Source: Candidatus Caenarcanales bacterium
Lineage (GTDB): Bacteria > Cyanobacteriota > Vampirovibrionia > 2-02-FULL-35-15
NCBI GenBank assembly: GCA_020050435.1
Contig: JAGVKQ010000023.1
Coordinates: forward strand, 62,001 to 126,000
DNA length: 64,000 nt
Direction: 5' to 3'
Shown in pieces: positions 28,271 to 36,349 of this stretch. Within the stretch, counting starts at the first letter, position 1; each line of letters begins with the position of its first letter. Both the position numbers and the translations under genes were made by a program. A model generated the notes under the pieces. That model was not told the origin of the DNA. It saw nothing but the letters and a program-made list of their open reading frames with translations, and ran no database searches.

Positions 28271-28735
28271 ATGCCGAAATTTAAAACTATGACTTTATCA
28301 ACACCAACACACGTTCAAGGACACCTTCCTCCATATCTTCGCTACAGAGAAGCGATGTTAGCTTTAAAACAACAAAATGGTGCAAACAGAGCATCCACTG
28401 CATTTACAAGTTCAACTCCACCAACTCCTCCTTGTCAATTTAAAGCTTTACTTGCATGTCCAACCTTAGTAGAAATAAAATTATCCCCAAGTCCAGATCT
28501 GACTCGTTGTGTAAACAATCCTACTTTTCATACAGCCAACAATGGCGAAGTATTCATTGTAAGAGGACAAGCAACAACTGGTACGGATGTTTTGTGGGCT
28601 ACAAGACATGGGCGAATTTTGGCTTTAAGTAATAGAGAGTTATTTCCAAATGCAAAAAGAGTATGTTTTATCCCAAACAGATACGAAGATAATAAACATT
28701 TCGGATCAGCACCAAGAATTGATTATATAAATTAA
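28271..28735 (+). CDS. Hypothetical protein
   Basis: The 154-aa product is soluble with no signal peptide. The first third is rich in Thr, Pro and Ala (TSSTPPTPPC); the rest (FKALLACPTLVEIKL, NNGEVFIVRGQA) looks like a small beta-rich domain. I do not recognise a family. The start is supported only by frame and position; no strong ribosome binding site is seen. Confidence 0.6.
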   Translation: MPKFKTMTLSTPTHVQGHLPPYLRYREAMLALKQQNGANRASTAFTSSTPPTPPCQFKALLACPTLVEIKLSPSPDLTRCVNNPTFHTANNGEVFIVRGQATTGTDVLWATRHGRILALSNRELFPNAKRVCFIPNRYEDNKHFGSAPRIDYIN

Positions 28736-28818
28736 CTTTTCAATCAATTTAAAATTACATTAAGAAAAACTTTAGAATTTAGACTAGAAAGTTAAATCAC
28801 CTTGTTAAACTATAATCA

Positions 28819-30606
28819 ATGAAAAAAGATTATCTCACAAAATCAGATTTTATAATTGCTGAATCCTGCCCTACAAAACTGTATTATAAAAAATTAGCGT
28901 ATCCAAGCATTCTAGAAGAAGATGATTATTTAAAGCTCTTAGCTGACGGTGGATATATAGTAGGTAAAATGGCTAGATTACTTTATCCTGATGGAATTGA
29001 AATAAAGATAGATGAAGGAATTGAGAAAGCTGTAGAAAAAACTAAAGAGCTATTAAAAAAAGAAAGTATAACTTTATTTGAACCTATTATTAATATTGAT
29101 GGGTTATTTGTAAAAATTGATATCTTAGTAAAAAAAAATAATACTTTTGATCTCATAGAAGTAAAATCTAAATCTTTTAATAGCGAAGAAGGTAAAGAAC
29201 TTTTTATTCGAAAGAAAAATGACTGGAAACCTTATTTAGAGGATGTAGCCTACCAATCATATGTTTTAAGCAAAGAGTATCCAAATACTAAAATTAATTC
29301 TTTTCTCATGCTGCCAGACAAAGCAAAGAGAACAAAAATAGAAGGACTAGCTTCCTGGTTTAAATTAAATAAAATTGGAAAGAGTTATGATGTTCAGTTT
29401 ACTGGAAACCTAGAGGAGCTCAGGAAAGATGACATTCTTACATGCGTACAGATCAATGAAGAAGTAGAAAAACTATTACAGACTGTTGATAAAAACTCAA
29501 AGCTATATTTAGAAAGCATTTTTCCAGAAGTAAAAAAAATCCCCACAGAAATTAGCAAAGACTGTAAAGAGTGTGAATATAAACACAAAGCAAATATTCA
29601 AAGAAATGGTTTTGCAGAATGCTGGGGGAATTTAGCATTTACGGAGCCACACATCTTTGATCTTTATTTTATGGGCACAATAGGTGGATTTAAAAATCCT
29701 ATAGTGAATACACTAATAAAAGAAGGGAAAGTTAATATTTATGACATACCCTTAAATAAATTATCTGGCATAAGAGGAGAACGGCAAAGAATCCAACTCT
29801 CAAAGACTAAAGCTAATGAAGAGTGGGTTTCAGATAAAATGAAATCTGTTTTAGATAAATTTCAATATCCTTTATATTTTATAGATTTTGAAACTTCCAG
29901 AATGGCTATTCCTTATCATAAGAATATGAGACCCTATGAACAGGTAACCTTTCAATGGAGTGTCCATAAGATTAATTCTCCAGGCTCTGAGCCTGAGCAC
30001 TTTGAGTGGATTAACTTAGAAGAGTCATTCCCTAATTTCAAATTTGCAAAGTCACTTATGAACTGCATAGGCGAAGATGGAACAGTTTTCATGTGGGCAA
30101 CTCATGAAAACACCACACTTAGAGATATCTTTGAACAAATGGAAATTTACAAATACGAAGATCCAGACTTAAGAAAATGGCTAAATGAATTAGTGAAATT
30201 CAGTAGTGATAGTCCAGGTAGATTAGTAGACATGAATGATTTAACCTTAAAAAACTATTTTCATCCAGAAATGAAAGGGAAGACTTCACTAAAATATGTT
30301 TTGCCTGCTATCTGGAAAAACAATTCTTATTTACATGAAATCCCTTGGTTAAAAGAATACTTGAAAAAAGAAGGAACAGAAACATTAGATCCATATGAAA
30401 CTCTCCAAGCCATAGAAATAGCAGGCAAAGCAGAATTAGTAAAAGAAGGAACAGGAGCTATGAGAGCCTACCAAGAACTGCTCTACGGCATAAACAAAGA
30501 CAATCCAGAGGCAAAACAACAATGGGCAAAAATACTACTTCAGTACTGCAAACTAGACACAATGGCAATGGTAATTGTTTGGTTGCATTGGAAGAATCAG
30601 TACTAG
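28819..30606 (+). CDS. DUF2779 protein: Cas4/RecB-like nuclease fused to a DEDD-type exonuclease
   Basis: The 595-aa protein has an N-terminal PD-(D/E)XK nuclease region (LTKSDFIIAESCPTKLYYKK; catalytic FDLIEVKSKS), with Cys15 plus CKEC...C (about residues 251-270) that could hold an iron-sulfur cluster as in Cas4/AddB. The C-terminal half starts YFIDFETSRMAIP and ends with YCKLDTMAMVIVW, the first and last acidic motifs of an RNase-H-like 3'-5' exonuclease. DUF2779 proteins are widespread and poorly studied; DNA repair or defence is likely. A tail fragment of a second copy lies at 53140. Confidence 0.88.
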   Translation: MKKDYLTKSDFIIAESCPTKLYYKKLAYPSILEEDDYLKLLADGGYIVGKMARLLYPDGIEIKIDEGIEKAVEKTKELLKKESITLFEPIINIDGLFVKIDILVKKNNTFDLIEVKSKSFNSEEGKELFIRKKNDWKPYLEDVAYQSYVLSKEYPNTKINSFLMLPDKAKRTKIEGLASWFKLNKIGKSYDVQFTGNLEELRKDDILTCVQINEEVEKLLQTVDKNSKLYLESIFPEVKKIPTEISKDCKECEYKHKANIQRNGFAECWGNLAFTEPHIFDLYFMGTIGGFKNPIVNTLIKEGKVNIYDIPLNKLSGIRGERQRIQLSKTKANEEWVSDKMKSVLDKFQYPLYFIDFETSRMAIPYHKNMRPYEQVTFQWSVHKINSPGSEPEHFEWINLEESFPNFKFAKSLMNCIGEDGTVFMWATHENTTLRDIFEQMEIYKYEDPDLRKWLNELVKFSSDSPGRLVDMNDLTLKNYFHPEMKGKTSLKYVLPAIWKNNSYLHEIPWLKEYLKKEGTETLDPYETLQAIEIAGKAELVKEGTGAMRAYQELLYGINKDNPEAKQQWAKILLQYCKLDTMAMVIVWLHWKNQY

Positions 30607-30692
30607 CTCTATTTGTATAAAAATAAATGAGAAGTATAATAACTTCATATGCCTTTGCTATAGGCAATATTAAATACAAAGGAGTATTTTTT

Positions 30693-30896
30693 ATGAGAGC
30701 GACGAACCGTCTATTAAAGTCATTTTATTTATTTGCACTAATTTACATACTTTCAGAGGCACCATGCTTTGCAAGCATAACCATACCAAAAGAAATTCCT
30801 GAAGGATGGGGTCCTTTACTAGCCTGCTTTATGTCAGTAGCAGTTGTAATAATAAAAAGCTCTAACTTAATACCACTTTTAAAGAAGATATATTAA
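30693..30896 (+). CDS. Tiny putative exosortase substrate (EIPEGWGP protein)
   Basis: AAAGGAG lies 8 nt before the ATG at 30693, so this start is chosen over a longer frame from 30627. The 67-aa protein has a signal peptide (cleavage near CFA, residue 27), the motif KEIPEGWGP (33-41), a hydrophobic segment (42-54) and a Lys-containing end (LLKKIY). It aligns end to end with the 59-aa protein next to the exosortase gene (24168): same order, motif EIPxG(F/W)GP, same spacing. Its role as a sorting substrate is inferred. Confidence 0.65.
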   Translation: MRATNRLLKSFYLFALIYILSEAPCFASITIPKEIPEGWGPLLACFMSVAVVIIKSSNLIPLLKKIY

Positions 30897-31096
30897 GGAC
30901 ACTCTGTCGGACTTCCTGGAGTACCTGGACATTTCTCTCTTTTTGGGGCAGGAAACTTCGCAGGTTCAGGAGGTGCTACAGGAGGTGGCGGAGAAGCCGG
31001 GGGAGGAGTAGTTTCTTCTCTTCTTCTTTGTGGAGGCGCTTTTGGTACCACAGCAGGTGATGCATTAGAAGGAAATCTAGAACCAATAACTCTCAT
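30893..31096 (-). CDS. Small proline-rich basic protein
   Basis: The 67-aa product is dominated by Pro, Ala, Arg and Lys (PPPASPPPPVAPPEP in the middle) and ends in CPGTPGSPTECP. GGGAG lies 9-10 nt before its ATG, and it starts 4 bp after the 637-aa gene at 31101 on the same strand, so it is probably a real co-transcribed gene. No function can be assigned. Confidence 0.5.
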   Translation of the reverse strand: MRVIGSRFPSNASPAVVPKAPPQRRREETTPPPASPPPPVAPPEPAKFPAPKREKCPGTPGSPTECP

Positions 31097-31100
31097 TTAA

Positions 31101-33014
31101 TTATCTCCCTAATAATTGTAGAATTTCTTTTCCTATAGCCCCATTTTGATTACTTACTACTGCTAAATTAGCCTGCTCATTTGCAGCATCACCTAAAAAA
31201 CGCTCCCACTTTCTAAGTCCATCAGAACCCAGCATATTTCTCCATTTCCCAACATCACTAGATCTAAAATTGTCAGATTTTTGGTCTGGTGGACGTCCAT
31301 CAAAGAATTGAAAATCACCATCTGACTTGTCTTTAAAATATACCAAATTACCATCAACAAATCCACAGTTCTCAACCATTATTGGATCAATTGAATGACT
31401 AAGTAATGGATAAGGAAATAAAACAGGTCGCTCATTAGGTATTTCTAGAGCAGTTTTCCATTTAACTATTTCTCTTAGCATCCTAAATTTGTCTTGGGTA
31501 AAGTAGCCATGTTGTTGATCATATTGGTATCCCAAATTATACAATCTGTTTCCTTCATTTAATAAATCAAGCTGAGAAAAAGCAAAGAACTGAGCATTTA
31601 AAACATCTTCATGCATACTTAAAAGGAATTCTGGATTATTTTCCACAAAGTCACCTGCCTGGCAATATTGATCAACCATGAAGTTCAACATAGACTCTTT
31701 TGGAATTCCAAAACACATGCCAGATAAAGTTTCTAAAGAATTAATCTTAATAGCTTCTTCCTTAAATCGTGCTTCAAAAGTAGCTGGATTAAAAATATGA
31801 TTTTCTCCAACATTCCTCAATGGATCGCTTAAAAATTCCAAAACATACTTTCTAGGAATTAAATAAGCAGGTCTTTGTGTAGGGTTTACGAAATGATCAT
31901 TAAAAGCAATTAAAGAATACTCCTCACCTTTTATTTTCATCATTGCTGGGTTATCAACCAAGACAAGACCTCTTGAATGAACAAAGGTTGTGTTTTTTAA
32001 TTGGTTAACATTATTTACCAAATAATGATTGTAAAGTTCAACTACAGCTTCTGCTGATGAATTAATAAAGCCTTGATTCGGTGCAAATCTTGATTGAATA
32101 TGTCCTTCTGGGAAAAGATTTCCATGCAACCCTCTCACCATAATTCCAGGACCTGGAAAATCATTAACTGTATAGGTTTCATTTTCATTTTTTAATTTAT
32201 CCAATGGGGAGAATCGAACATATTTAAAATCACTATTTTTACTACCACCACCATTGGGCTTATTAACTTGTCTAATAAACTTTTCAAAATGCCATAAATT
32301 ATCTAATTTAGTGGACCTCATGGCATATGTCCATTGACCAAAGTTAGTTCTTAAGTTTAAAGACCTTTCATTAGCAAACAATGATTCACGAATAACCCTA
32401 TTGAAATTACTAGAATCAGGGTTTACATCTAAATCAAACACCCTTGAAGTAGTAGAATCAGGGTTTAAATAATATTCTAAAGCATTATAATAATAAGGTA
32501 GTATGTCAGGTCCATAAACAGCGGTTTTCATCAAAGCTTCTTCTACTTTCCATTTCTCATCATCAGAAAAATCAACTTCACTTAATCCATCTCTAGATAC
32601 AAGCATTGAAAGCGCATGAGTTTTCATTTTAGAAAAAGTTGGAGGGAAAAGTCCTCGCCTATATTGTCGAATTAGTTCTTCTCTTTCAGATTCTCGCCCA
32701 AAAACAATAGCTCCACCAGTAGGATTGCTTCTTAATTCTGCCATCATATCTGCATAATTATAAGGATCAGGGAATTCATATTCTGGGACTTCACAAAAAA
32801 GTACTTTTTCACTTAATGAGGGAGAGACATCACTGTGAGGTTTAAGTACGAAGTGAGGAAAAGGGGAAACACGTAACATCCCACCATATTGATTTGATTC
32901 TATAAAAGGATTTATGGGAGTCGGTCCAAACCTAGAAAAATAACGATCTGCATTATCATTACTTGGTTTAGCAACAATATTAATTAAATGTTTTAATGGG
33001 TGAATACTTGTCAT
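31101..33014 (-). CDS. Large hypothetical protein
   Basis: I do not recognise this 637-aa soluble protein. It has no signal peptide or membrane segment. Internal features include a charged region GRESEREELIRQYRRG, aromatic-rich blocks (PYPLLSHSIDP) and a C-terminal segment with SSDVGKWRNMLGSDGLRKW. It forms a small operon with the proline-rich 67-aa gene. The style resembles other large lineage-specific proteins in this window (for example 8767-10125). Confidence 0.7.
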   Translation of the reverse strand: MTSIHPLKHLINIVAKPSNDNADRYFSRFGPTPINPFIESNQYGGMLRVSPFPHFVLKPHSDVSPSLSEKVLFCEVPEYEFPDPYNYADMMAELRSNPTGGAIVFGRESEREELIRQYRRGLFPPTFSKMKTHALSMLVSRDGLSEVDFSDDEKWKVEEALMKTAVYGPDILPYYYNALEYYLNPDSTTSRVFDLDVNPDSSNFNRVIRESLFANERSLNLRTNFGQWTYAMRSTKLDNLWHFEKFIRQVNKPNGGGSKNSDFKYVRFSPLDKLKNENETYTVNDFPGPGIMVRGLHGNLFPEGHIQSRFAPNQGFINSSAEAVVELYNHYLVNNVNQLKNTTFVHSRGLVLVDNPAMMKIKGEEYSLIAFNDHFVNPTQRPAYLIPRKYVLEFLSDPLRNVGENHIFNPATFEARFKEEAIKINSLETLSGMCFGIPKESMLNFMVDQYCQAGDFVENNPEFLLSMHEDVLNAQFFAFSQLDLLNEGNRLYNLGYQYDQQHGYFTQDKFRMLREIVKWKTALEIPNERPVLFPYPLLSHSIDPIMVENCGFVDGNLVYFKDKSDGDFQFFDGRPPDQKSDNFRSSDVGKWRNMLGSDGLRKWERFLGDAANEQANLAVVSNQNGAIGKEILQLLGR

Positions 33015-33128
33015 TTAAATGAATTAGAACGATTCTATCTTTTTAAGAGCAAAAAGACTGAAGGGTTTATATTTTTTTTATAATTTCGGATCTAGATTTT
33101 GCATATTTAACCTAAAAACAATCAATAT

Positions 33129-33167
33129 GTCATTATTTCAATACTGTCATTATTTCAATACTGTCAT
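33129..33167. repeat. 17-bp tandem direct repeat
   Basis: GTCATTATTTCAATACT occurs twice in direct succession, with a partial third unit starting GTCAT. It lies in the 243-bp gap upstream of the secreted protein gene at 33258 and could be a regulatory or slippage site. Confidence 0.7.
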
Positions 33168-33257
33168 ACTTTCATAGATTTAATCTACTTCTAATCTAAT
33201 TAGTGGAGTGAAATCAGGTGGACTAAGGGCAAATTAAGAATATTACGAGGTTTTGAA

Positions 33258-34070
33258 ATGAAAAAATATTTAAAGATAGTACTCTCAATTGCTTTTGCAT
33301 TTTTTATTATTGGTAATAATATTGGTCTTGAAACTAAGGTTCATGCTTATACAGAATGTCTTTCTGGAAAAGTAGGTAAACTTCTTGGACAAAGCTGTAA
33401 AGGTGACTCTCTAATGAGTGCAACAACTGAGACAAACACTATTGAAGTAAAGATAAAGGATAATGGAGACATAATTTGTTTTGCTTGGTGTGATTGCACT
33501 GCCAATTTAGTTCCTACTACAACATGCGAAGGTGCAGGTTTTATAAAGCCAAAAGGTGCAGAATATTGTGAGATGCTTAAGGATAGTGGGAAGTTTAAGT
33601 CCGTTATAGAAGAGAAAATTCCTGATAATAAAAATCTGAGTGATGATGAAAGAAAAGAATATTGTTTAAAACGATTTGGGGATTCAGATCCTAATTCTAC
33701 TAATTGTGATCAGGCTTGCAAAAGTGGCGTGGAAGGGTACTCAGAGAAAGGAGCTGAGGTTAATTGTTGTGAGCCAATAACCCCTCCAGGAATAGATCCA
33801 TCACCAATAAATCCTCCAACGGTAGATCCTTTGAGTCCTTTACCTTTACCAGAAAGCCCTCCACCAGCAGACCCTCTAAATCCTTTGCCTGCTCCAAGAA
33901 CCCCTCCAACGGTAGATCCTTTGAGTCCTTTACCTTTACCAGAAAGCCCTCCACCAGTAGAACCTCTAAATCCTTTACCTGCTGCAAGAACCCCTCCAAC
34001 AGTAGATCCTTTAAATCCTAGAGTTCTACCATTCACACCTCCAGTGATAAATCCTCTGAAGCCGTATTAA
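33258..34070 (+). CDS. Secreted cysteine-rich protein with 30-aa proline repeats
   Basis: The 270-aa product has a signal peptide (cleavage near VHAY, residue 31), a cysteine-rich domain of ~135 residues (about 14 Cys, including CFAWCDC and CEPITPPG) and a proline-rich tail. The tail has a 30-residue unit beginning PPTVDPLSPLPLPESPPP and ending LNPLPAPRT, repeated about 2.5 times at the DNA level with period 90 bp. It is probably exported and wall- or surface-associated; the tail resembles a cell-wall spanning linker. Function unknown. Confidence 0.75.
   Translation: MKKYLKIVLSIAFAFFIIGNNIGLETKVHAYTECLSGKVGKLLGQSCKGDSLMSATTETNTIEVKIKDNGDIICFAWCDCTANLVPTTTCEGAGFIKPKGAEYCEMLKDSGKFKSVIEEKIPDNKNLSDDERKEYCLKRFGDSDPNSTNCDQACKSGVEGYSEKGAEVNCCEPITPPGIDPSPINPPTVDPLSPLPLPESPPPADPLNPLPAPRTPPTVDPLSPLPLPESPPPVEPLNPLPAARTPPTVDPLNPRVLPFTPPVINPLKPY
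33813..34050. repeat. 90-bp tandem repeat inside a coding region
   Basis: Two near-identical 90-bp units (starting 33813 and 33903) plus degenerate partial units encode the proline-rich tail of the secreted protein. This is a likely site of length variation. Confidence 0.75.
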
Positions 34071-34074
34071 GGTA

Positions 34075-34098
34075 GTTTCGACAAGCTCAGGCAACAGT
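34075..34098. repeat. Dispersed TTCGACA repeat, single arm
   Basis: TTTCGACAAGCTCAGGCAAC lies just past the 33258 gene. The same core, in inverted pairs, recurs at 36226, 40318 and 47436. Confidence 0.5.
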
Positions 34099-34138
34099 CA
34101 CATTTAATACCATTTCTATTGCTCTAAAGGGATAAAAA

Positions 34139-34426
34139 TTAAGCTAAAGCTAACAATCTTAAAGGAACTAATCTTTTATCAACCATTGCAGCACCATAAA
34201 ACGATTTTTTATCTAATTTGACCTCAACATCTGGAGGTTTAACAAGAGAGGTATGATTTAAATTTTTTCTATTGGGAATAGTTTTTTTCAATGAATGTTT
34301 ATTGGAGTCTTCTGACTTTTCACTAAAGTTAAAAGCTTCTTCACTCCCTTTATATTGCAAACTATTATTCTTAGTAGAAAAACTATTCTTCCCTGGAAGT
34401 AAAATAACAAGTAATTTATTTGCCAT
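34139..34426 (-). CDS. Small hypothetical basic protein
   Basis: GAGGTG precedes ATG 34426, preferred over the frame start at 34441. The 95-aa product is hydrophilic, with many Lys, Ser and Asn, and starts MANKLLVILLPGK. No family is recognised. It is followed by a large AT-rich gap. Confidence 0.45.
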   Translation of the reverse strand: MANKLLVILLPGKNSFSTKNNSLQYKGSEEAFNFSEKSEDSNKHSLKKTIPNRKNLNHTSLVKPPDVEVKLDKKSFYGAAMVDKRLVPLRLLALA

Positions 34427-34441
34427 AACGATGCACCTCAA

Positions 34442-35044
34442 CCTCTAAATTTTACTACTTTACAAGGTATGAAATATTTTCTTATTGAGAAGGTATCAAT
34501 AAGACTGTTAATTTTAGAATCATTTAATGAATGATATTAAAGAGTAATTCTATTAACAATCACTAATTAAGAGCATTTCATCATATAAAGGATAAAGTAG
34601 AAATTCCTACTTGCTAAGCTCCAAGTAGGAGACTAGGATACTAGGAACAATACATTAGCTCTTACAAAGAGAACCAAAAGATTTCTATCCATAAATCAGC
34701 AAACTCTATTTAACGACATCTTTCAAACAGTAGAATGCTGAATAGAAGAAGAAGAAATTATTTAATCAAAAAAAATATAGAAATTTTAACAAGAAAAAAA
34801 GTTGAAAAAAAAATCTAAAGATTATGAGTATTAGAGATAAAAAGAACTTAGGGGTAAAGTCCTAAATTATCTAAAGAGAGTTTTATATATTTTCAATAGA
34901 CAAAAAGATTAATATTCTTTTTAAGTTTATCTTCAACATTTCTAATCAAAAGCAGTGATTATCACTTAACATTATTTAATAGCAAAAGAGGTTCTTTAAT
35001 ATAGAAGCCTATAATTTCAATAGAAAGAAAAGGAGAATCTTAAG
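34442..35044. other. AT-rich gap with a hairpin and a duplicated leader segment
   Basis: No convincing gene is seen in these 600 bp. A 9-bp perfect hairpin (TCCTACTTG / CAAGTAGGA, 34605-34630, 8-nt loop) has no T-run and could be part of a small RNA. The segment from about 34850 to 34980 resembles 38480-38590 upstream of the small protein gene at 38616. Confidence 0.4.
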
Positions 35045-35395
35045 ATGAAAGAATTTGCAATATGCTTACTATCACTTATATTAGCGATGTTCAGCCTATT
35101 AGCTGCACTTGCTAATCATCGTCCTTATCAAAACCAAGTAAATATTCACTTAAATGAAGCCAGCCATGAATTCTTTGATGACAATGATGTTCCAGAAGCA
35201 GCTAAAGAAATAAGACTAACAGTTAATTTGCTTAGAAATAAAAATAGGAATTCCAATTTAATTGATAGGGTAAAAATCGACAACTCTATTAATAAGCTAG
35301 AAACTTTAGCTAAAAAAATGGAACGAGGGGCACCGGTTAAAGGAAAAGATTTTAACAATGCAATAGCTACGGCTAGAAATGCAGTAAAAAATTAA
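35045..35395 (+). CDS. Small exported helical protein
   Basis: AAAGGAG lies 9 nt upstream of the ATG. The 116-aa product has an N-terminal hydrophobic signal (residues 3-23) and a helical, charged remainder (EAAKEIRLTVNLLRNKNR, KLETLAKKMERG). No family recognised. It is 32 bp upstream of the 57-aa gene at 35428 and probably co-transcribed with it. Confidence 0.65.
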   Translation: MKEFAICLLSLILAMFSLLAALANHRPYQNQVNIHLNEASHEFFDDNDVPEAAKEIRLTVNLLRNKNRNSNLIDRVKIDNSINKLETLAKKMERGAPVKGKDFNNAIATARNAVKN

Positions 35396-35427
35396 TTCTG
35401 TAAACTTACAAAAAAAAGGAGTAGTTT

Positions 35428-35601
35428 ATGAGTAAAAAAAACGACAATGAAAATAGTGGTACAAAAGAAAGAGAAAATTGTAAGCCAGACCAAATGAAGG
35501 CTAATGATACTAAGTATGAGCTTAAAGGCGACAATAAATGTATAAAACCTGATCCTGCCAGCAAAGACAATAACCTTGATAAGGAGAAAAATAATAGCTG
35601 A
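35428..35601 (+). CDS. Small disordered Lys/Asn/Asp-rich protein, copy 1
   Basis: This 57-aa protein has a good ribosome binding site (AAAAAAAGGAG). It starts MSKKNDNENSGTKE and is almost wholly hydrophilic and predicted disordered. It is paralogous to the 77-aa protein at 38616: both share TKE(R/K)E, the block C(K)xDQMK(A/G)ND and DxASKD(N/D)N. The opposite strand also has an open frame with hydrophobic codons, but the ribosome binding sites and paralogy favour this strand. Confidence 0.6.
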   Translation: MSKKNDNENSGTKERENCKPDQMKANDTKYELKGDNKCIKPDPASKDNNLDKEKNNS

Positions 35602-35778
35602 AGTACTAACAGCAAAAGCAGCAACTAATAGAAAGAAGACAGAATAAAAGGAGGCAAATAATAAGATTTTGATTTCCATTGATAAAGAAAGCTTAACTAT
35701 TTACAGTTAATATATCCTTTAAAAGGAGCATATTTAAGGGCTATAGCTTTGTCAACTTTAAATAATAGAATATTCAAA

Positions 35779-36126
35779 ATGAATTTAAAAAATCAATACA
35801 TTCAACTTTTAATCATAATAGTCTTTTCAATTTTTACAATTACTCCGGCAAAAGCATTACTATTAGAGAATTGCTTAGAAACCATAAATCTTGACCCCGA
35901 CTCATGGTCAGAAGAGGAATCAGCGGAAGTGGGTAAATGCCTTTACATTGAGCTTATAAATCAAGGAATGAAGCCTTGCAATCAGGAATGCCTTTCAAAA
36001 TTAACCCCCTTAGAACTAAAGCAACATATTGAAAATAGAGTTGCTAGAATGCGCAAGATATTAGACGAAGAGCAAACAAGAAGAACACTACAAACTATAA
36101 ACATAAAACCCCCAAGAGTGCTTTAA
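35779..36126 (+). CDS. Small secreted protein
   Basis: The 115-aa product (from ATG 35779; a TTG 30 bp upstream is an alternative) has a signal peptide with cleavage near PAKA. The mature part has four cysteines (ENCLETI, GKCLYIE, MKPCNQEC) and ends in a basic helix (ENRVARMRKILDEEQTRR). The pattern suggests two disulfides. No family recognised. It lies upstream of the PBP1A gene but 220 bp away. Confidence 0.6.
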   Translation: MNLKNQYIQLLIIIVFSIFTITPAKALLLENCLETINLDPDSWSEEESAEVGKCLYIELINQGMKPCNQECLSKLTPLELKQHIENRVARMRKILDEEQTRRTLQTINIKPPRVL

Positions 36127-36225
36127 ACTTAACCACCTGGCTTTGACTAAGCCTGTCAGGCAACATTATGCAACCAGAGTAAGCTCCCTACACATATAAT
36201 AGTTTGAAGATTAGGATATCACCTG

Positions 36226-36262
36226 AGCTTATTGAGGATGTCACCTGAACTTGTTGAAGGCA
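36226..36262. repeat. Dispersed TTCGACA-type repeat, degenerate pair
   Basis: CCTGAGCTTATTGAGGATG and CACCTGAACTTGTTGAAGGC are degenerate direct copies of the repeat arm best seen at 47436-47501. A further degenerate copy (AAGCCTGTCAGGCAAC) is at 36151. Confidence 0.45.
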
Positions 36263-36349
36263 ACGGTTCTCAAACAAATCATCCTTGAGTTCAATATCTT
36301 TTCCAATACAAGATGGTTAAGCTTATACGATTGAACCAGTCAGGGACAA

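Noticed and set aside
28819-30606. Cas4 CRISPR adaptation protein
   Set aside because: The nuclease core is similar but the protein is much longer, with a C-terminal exonuclease-like half and no cas neighbours; DUF2779 fits.
33129-33167. CRISPR-like repeats
   Set aside because: The units are 17 bp in direct contact with no spacers, so this is a simple tandem repeat. No CRISPR array or cas gene is visible in the window.
33710-34036. Glycine-rich minus-strand frame
   Set aside because: It is the reverse of the proline-rich repeat in the secreted protein gene; no ribosome binding site.
35392-35679. Hydrophobic 95-aa minus-strand frame opposite the small protein at 35428
   Set aside because: It is antisense to a gene with a good ribosome binding site. 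The similarity to 38547-38879 is explained by paralogy of the plus-strand genes.
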